64,000 nucleotides of DNA from Robiginitalea sp. SC105 (GTDB lineage Bacteria > Bacteroidota > Bacteroidia > Flavobacteriales > Flavobacteriaceae), in contig NZ_JACLZF010000001.1 in the NCBI RefSeq assembly GCF_014243345.1, forward strand, positions 1,364,001-1,428,000, in the 5' to 3' direction. This document shows positions 61,500 through 64,000 of this stretch, piece by piece; position 1 is the first letter of the stretch, and every line of letters begins with the position of its first letter. The position numbers and the translations under genes are program-made. The notes below the pieces were generated by a model. It searched no databases, was not told where the DNA came from, and saw nothing but the letters and a program-made list of their open reading frames with translations.

Positions 61500-62570
61500 A
61501 TGAACCGTAAAACCAAAGCCGAAACGTTGAAACAACCTGAAATGCCTGAGCTCAAAGACTTGCTGGAAAAACGCATCCTGGTGCTGGACGGCGCCATGGG
61601 GACCATGTTGCAGCGGTACCGCTTTTCCGAAGCGGATTACCGGGGCGAGCGTTTCCGGGACTGGCCGCAGCCCCTGCAGGGGAACAACGACCTGCTTTCC
61701 CTGACGCAGCCCGCGGCCCTGGCCGAGGTGCACCGCGCCTACCTGGAAGCCGGGGCGGATATCCTGGAGACGAATACCTTTTCGGCCACTTCGGTGGGCA
61801 TGGCGGATTACGGCCTGCAGGACTATGTGCATGAAATCAACGAAGCCGCTGCTCGCATTGCGCGGGAAGAAGCGGATGCCGCCACCGCCAGGAACCCGGA
61901 AAAGCCCCGTTTTGTGGCCGGGAGCATCGGCCCCACCAACAAGACGGCAAGCATGTCCCCGGATGTGAATGACCCGGGCTACCGAGCCATCAGTTTTGAC
62001 GAGTTGCGGATCGCCTACCGGGAACAGGTAATCGGGTTGCTCGACGGGGGGGTGGACCTTTTGTTGGTGGAGACCGTTTTTGATACGCTGAATGCGAAGG
62101 CCGCCCTCTTTGCCATCGAGGAGGTCCGGGCCGAGCGGCAGCTCGATACCCCGGTGATGGTGAGTGGCACCATTACCGATGCCTCGGGGCGGACGCTTTC
62201 GGGGCAGACGGCCGAGGCCTTCCTGATTTCCGTATCCCACATCCCCATGCTGACCATCGGTCTGAACTGTGCCCTGGGCGCCTCCCAGCTGGTCCCCCAC
62301 CTGGAGGTACTGGCTGCCCGCGCAGAGGTCGGGGTGTCCGCACACCCTAATGCTGGTTTGCCCAACGCCTTCGGGGAATACGACCAGGACCCGCAGCAGA
62401 TGGCCGCACAGATCCGGGAATACCTGGAAAAGGGACTGGTCAATATCGTCGGCGGGTGTTGCGGGACCACCCCGGAACATATCCGGGCCCTGGCAGACCT
62501 TGTCAAAGACTACCCACCCAGGCCCGTCCCGGATTGGACGGCGGCGGCCCCTAAAATAGCCACCCGCTGA
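61500..62570 (+). CDS. metH: Methionine synthase, homocysteine-binding module (split MetH, part 1)
   Basis: This is the homocysteine S-methyltransferase domain of cobalamin-dependent methionine synthase as a separate 356-aa protein. The zinc ligands are Cys257 (GLNCALG) and Cys320-Cys321 ([10 protein letters not shown]). [15 protein letters not shown] and [20 protein letters not shown] are MetH-like rather than BHMT-like. The remaining domains are in the next gene, whose ATG overlaps this stop (TGATG, 62568-62572), so the two are made together. The SAM-I riboswitch upstream ties the final methionine step to the SAM level. Confidence 0.93.
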   Translation: MNRKTKAETLKQPEMPELKDLLEKRILVLDGAMGTMLQRYRFSEADYRGERFRDWPQPLQGNNDLLSLTQPAALAEVHRAYLEAGADILETNTFSATSVGMADYGLQDYVHEINEAAARIAREEADAATARNPEKPRFVAGSIGPTNKTASMSPDVNDPGYRAISFDELRIAYREQVIGLLDGGVDLLLVETVFDTLNAKAALFAIEEVRAERQLDTPVMVSGTITDASGRTLSGQTAEAFLISVSHIPMLTIGLNCALGASQLVPHLEVLAARAEVGVSAHPNAGLPNAFGEYDQDPQQMAAQIREYLEKGLVNIVGGCCGTTPEHIRALADLVKDYPPRPVPDWTAAAPKIATR

Positions 62571-64000
62571 TGGAAAGGACCCCGCGATATCTGAAACTGG
62601 CCGGGCTGGAACCCCTGGTGGTCACCCCGGAGAGCAACTTCGTCAACGTGGGGGAGCGGACCAACGTGGCCGGTTCCCGGAAGTTCCTCCGCCTGATCAA
62701 GGAAGGCAATTTTGAGGAGGCCCTGGAGGTTGCACGCGACCAGGTGGAGGGGGGTGCCCAGATCATCGATGTAAACATGGACGACGGGTTGATCGACGGG
62801 AAGACCGCCATGGTCAGCTTCCTGAACCTGATGCTGGCAGAACCCGATATCGCCCGGGTGCCGGTGATGATCGACAGTTCGAAATGGGAGATCATCGAGG
62901 CCGGGCTGCAGGTGGTGCAGGGCAAATGCGTGGTCAATTCTATCAGCCTGAAGGAAGGGGAGGCCGTTTTCCTGGAGCAGGCCCGCAAGATCCGCCTGTA
63001 CGGCGCTGCGGTCATCGTGATGGCCTTTGATGAGACCGGGCAGGCCGACAATTACCAGCGCCGCATCGAGATTGCCGAACGCTCCTACCGCCTGCTGACC
63101 GAAAAGGCGGGCTTCCCCCCGGAGGACATCATCTTTGACCTGAATATCTTCCCGGTGGCCACGGGTATGGAAGAACACCGCCGCAATGCGCTGGATTTCA
63201 TCGAAGCCACAAGCTGGGTCCGGGAGCACCTGCCCCATTGCAGCGTCAGTGGGGGCGTGAGCAACGTATCCTTCAGTTTCCGGGGAAACACCCCGGTGCG
63301 GGAGGCCATGCACTCGGCCTTCCTCTACCACGCAATCCGCGCCGGGATGAACATGGGGATCGTCAACCCGACCCTCCTGGAAGTCTACGACGATATCCCG
63401 AAGGAATTGCTGGACCATGTGGAGGATGTGCTGCTCGACCGGCGGGACGATGCCACCGAGCGATTGCTGGAATACGCAGAAACCGTTCAGGGTACGCAGA
63501 AAGAGCGGAAAACGGATTTAAGCTGGCGGGAAGCCCCCCTGCAGGAGCGGATCACCCGGGCCCTGGTCAAGGGGATTGACCAGTTTATCGAGGAGGACGT
63601 GGAAGAGGCACGGCAGGCAGCCGGACGGCCCATCGAAGTCATCGAAGGCCATTTGATGACCGGGATGAACGTGGTCGGGGATCTCTTCGGCAGTGGCAAG
63701 ATGTTCCTGCCCCAGGTGGTCAAGTCGGCACGGGTCATGAAAAAGGCCGTGGCCTACCTGACCCCGTTTATCGAGGAGGCAAGGGCGGCCGAGCCGGGGA
63801 GCAACCGGGCTGCCGGGAAGGTGCTGATGGCCACGGTCAAGGGGGACGTACACGATATCGGCAAAAATATCGTCAGCGTGGTACTCGCCTGCAACAACTA
63901 CGAAATCATCGACCTCGGGGTGATGGTCCCGCCGGAGCGCATCATCGAAAGGGCCCGGGAGGAGCAGGTGGACATCATCGGGCTGAGCGGCCTGATCACC
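62570..64000 (+). CDS. metH: Methionine synthase, folate/cobalamin modules (split MetH, part 2, cut by window edge)
   Basis: The 477 codons visible begin with the methyltetrahydrofolate-binding domain ([17 protein letters not shown] near residue 24, then [14 protein letters not shown]). The cobalamin module follows: the helical cap ([21 protein letters not shown]) and the B12 motif [10 protein letters not shown], with His428 as the lower axial cobalt ligand. The C-terminal SAM-dependent reactivation domain would lie beyond the right edge. The start overlaps the stop of part 1. Two-gene MetH occurs in other Bacteroidota. Confidence 0.93.
   Translation, partial: MERTPRYLKLAGLEPLVVTPESNFVNVGERTNVAGSRKFLRLIKEGNFEEALEVARDQVEGGAQIIDVNMDDGLIDGKTAMVSFLNLMLAEPDIARVPVMIDSSKWEIIEAGLQVVQGKCVVNSISLKEGEAVFLEQARKIRLYGAAVIVMAFDETGQADNYQRRIEIAERSYRLLTEKAGFPPEDIIFDLNIFPVATGMEEHRRNALDFIEATSWVREHLPHCSVSGGVSNVSFSFRGNTPVREAMHSAFLYHAIRAGMNMGIVNPTLLEVYDDIPKELLDHVEDVLLDRRDDATERLLEYAETVQGTQKERKTDLSWREAPLQERITRALVKGIDQFIEEDVEEARQAAGRPIEVIEGHLMTGMNVVGDLFGSGKMFLPQVVKSARVMKKAVAYLTPFIEEARAAEPGSNRAAGKVLMATVKGDVHDIGKNIVSVVLACNNYEIIDLGVMVPPERIIERAREEQVDIIGLSGLIT

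Noticed and set aside
1-64000. tRNA, rRNA, CRISPR arrays, insertion sequences, integrases
   Set aside because: I looked for tRNA-like cloverleaf ends, regularly spaced repeats and transposase motifs on both strands and saw none; a tRNAscan or ISfinder search would settle it.

Overview
The window is chromosomal DNA from a Bacteroidota bacterium, most likely a marine member of the Flavobacteriaceae with unusually GC-rich DNA (the gene content and style resemble Robiginitalea; this is inferred from the sequence, not searched). Evidence: promoters of the Bacteroidota type (TAnnTTTG at -7) in front of many genes, weak or absent Shine-Dalgarno sequences, and family-typical gene forms such as the folK-deoxynucleoside kinase fusion, the DUF6089-uppS-bamA-ompH-ompH-murI string, the DUF5686 protein, split metH and the MetX-aspartokinase-homoserine dehydrogenase fusion. 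Coding density is high. I see no tRNA, rRNA, CRISPR array, insertion sequence or prophage.

Layout. 1-13 kb: truncated mutS, a SpoU RNA methyltransferase, folK-dNK, sppA, a queuosine-precursor transporter, a large AsmA-like protein, a DUF2797 protein, a GH3-like enzyme, a membrane-anchored AraC regulator and an outer-membrane protein. 13.5-18 kb: a degenerate alpha/beta-hydrolase-like gene and the protein quality-control genes clpX, clpP and tig. 18-23 kb: an SGNH lipoprotein, an alpha/beta hydrolase coupled to pdxJ, a CBS-domain protein and nadK. 23-29.5 kb: envelope biogenesis (DUF6089, uppS, bamA, two Skp/OmpH chaperones, murI). 29.5-37.5 kb: folA, thyA, a nucleoside transporter, the ergothioneine pair egtB-egtD, a PLP enzyme and a glycogen-binding protein. 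37.5-48.7 kb: etfBA, pyruvate dehydrogenase E1 beta, a DUF5686 protein, a membrane pyrophosphatase, an MgtC/DUF4010 membrane protein, an App1-like phosphatase and a second deoxynucleoside kinase.

48.8-64 kb is the most striking part: a continuous plus-strand sulfur-to-methionine-to-SAM region. It holds metK, a three-domain MetX-AK-HSD protein, metZ, an Rrf2 regulator, cysH, a sulfite reductase with a C-terminal HEPN-like domain, two siroheme genes, a ferredoxin-NADP reductase and a split metH. Three SAM-sensing leaders lie in about 12.5 kb: two SAM-I riboswitches (before metX-thrA and metH) and a SAM-II-like pseudoknot with an enlarged loop before metK. A 17-nt motif repeated before cysH and the sulfite reductase is a candidate operator for the neighbouring Rrf2 protein.

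Other regulatory observations: the same TATGCATGCATA palindrome lies in the promoter regions of the SGNH lipoprotein and of etfBA, suggesting a small lipid-related regulon; and two divergent gene pairs share face-to-face overlapping promoters built on inverted TATCTTT repeats.
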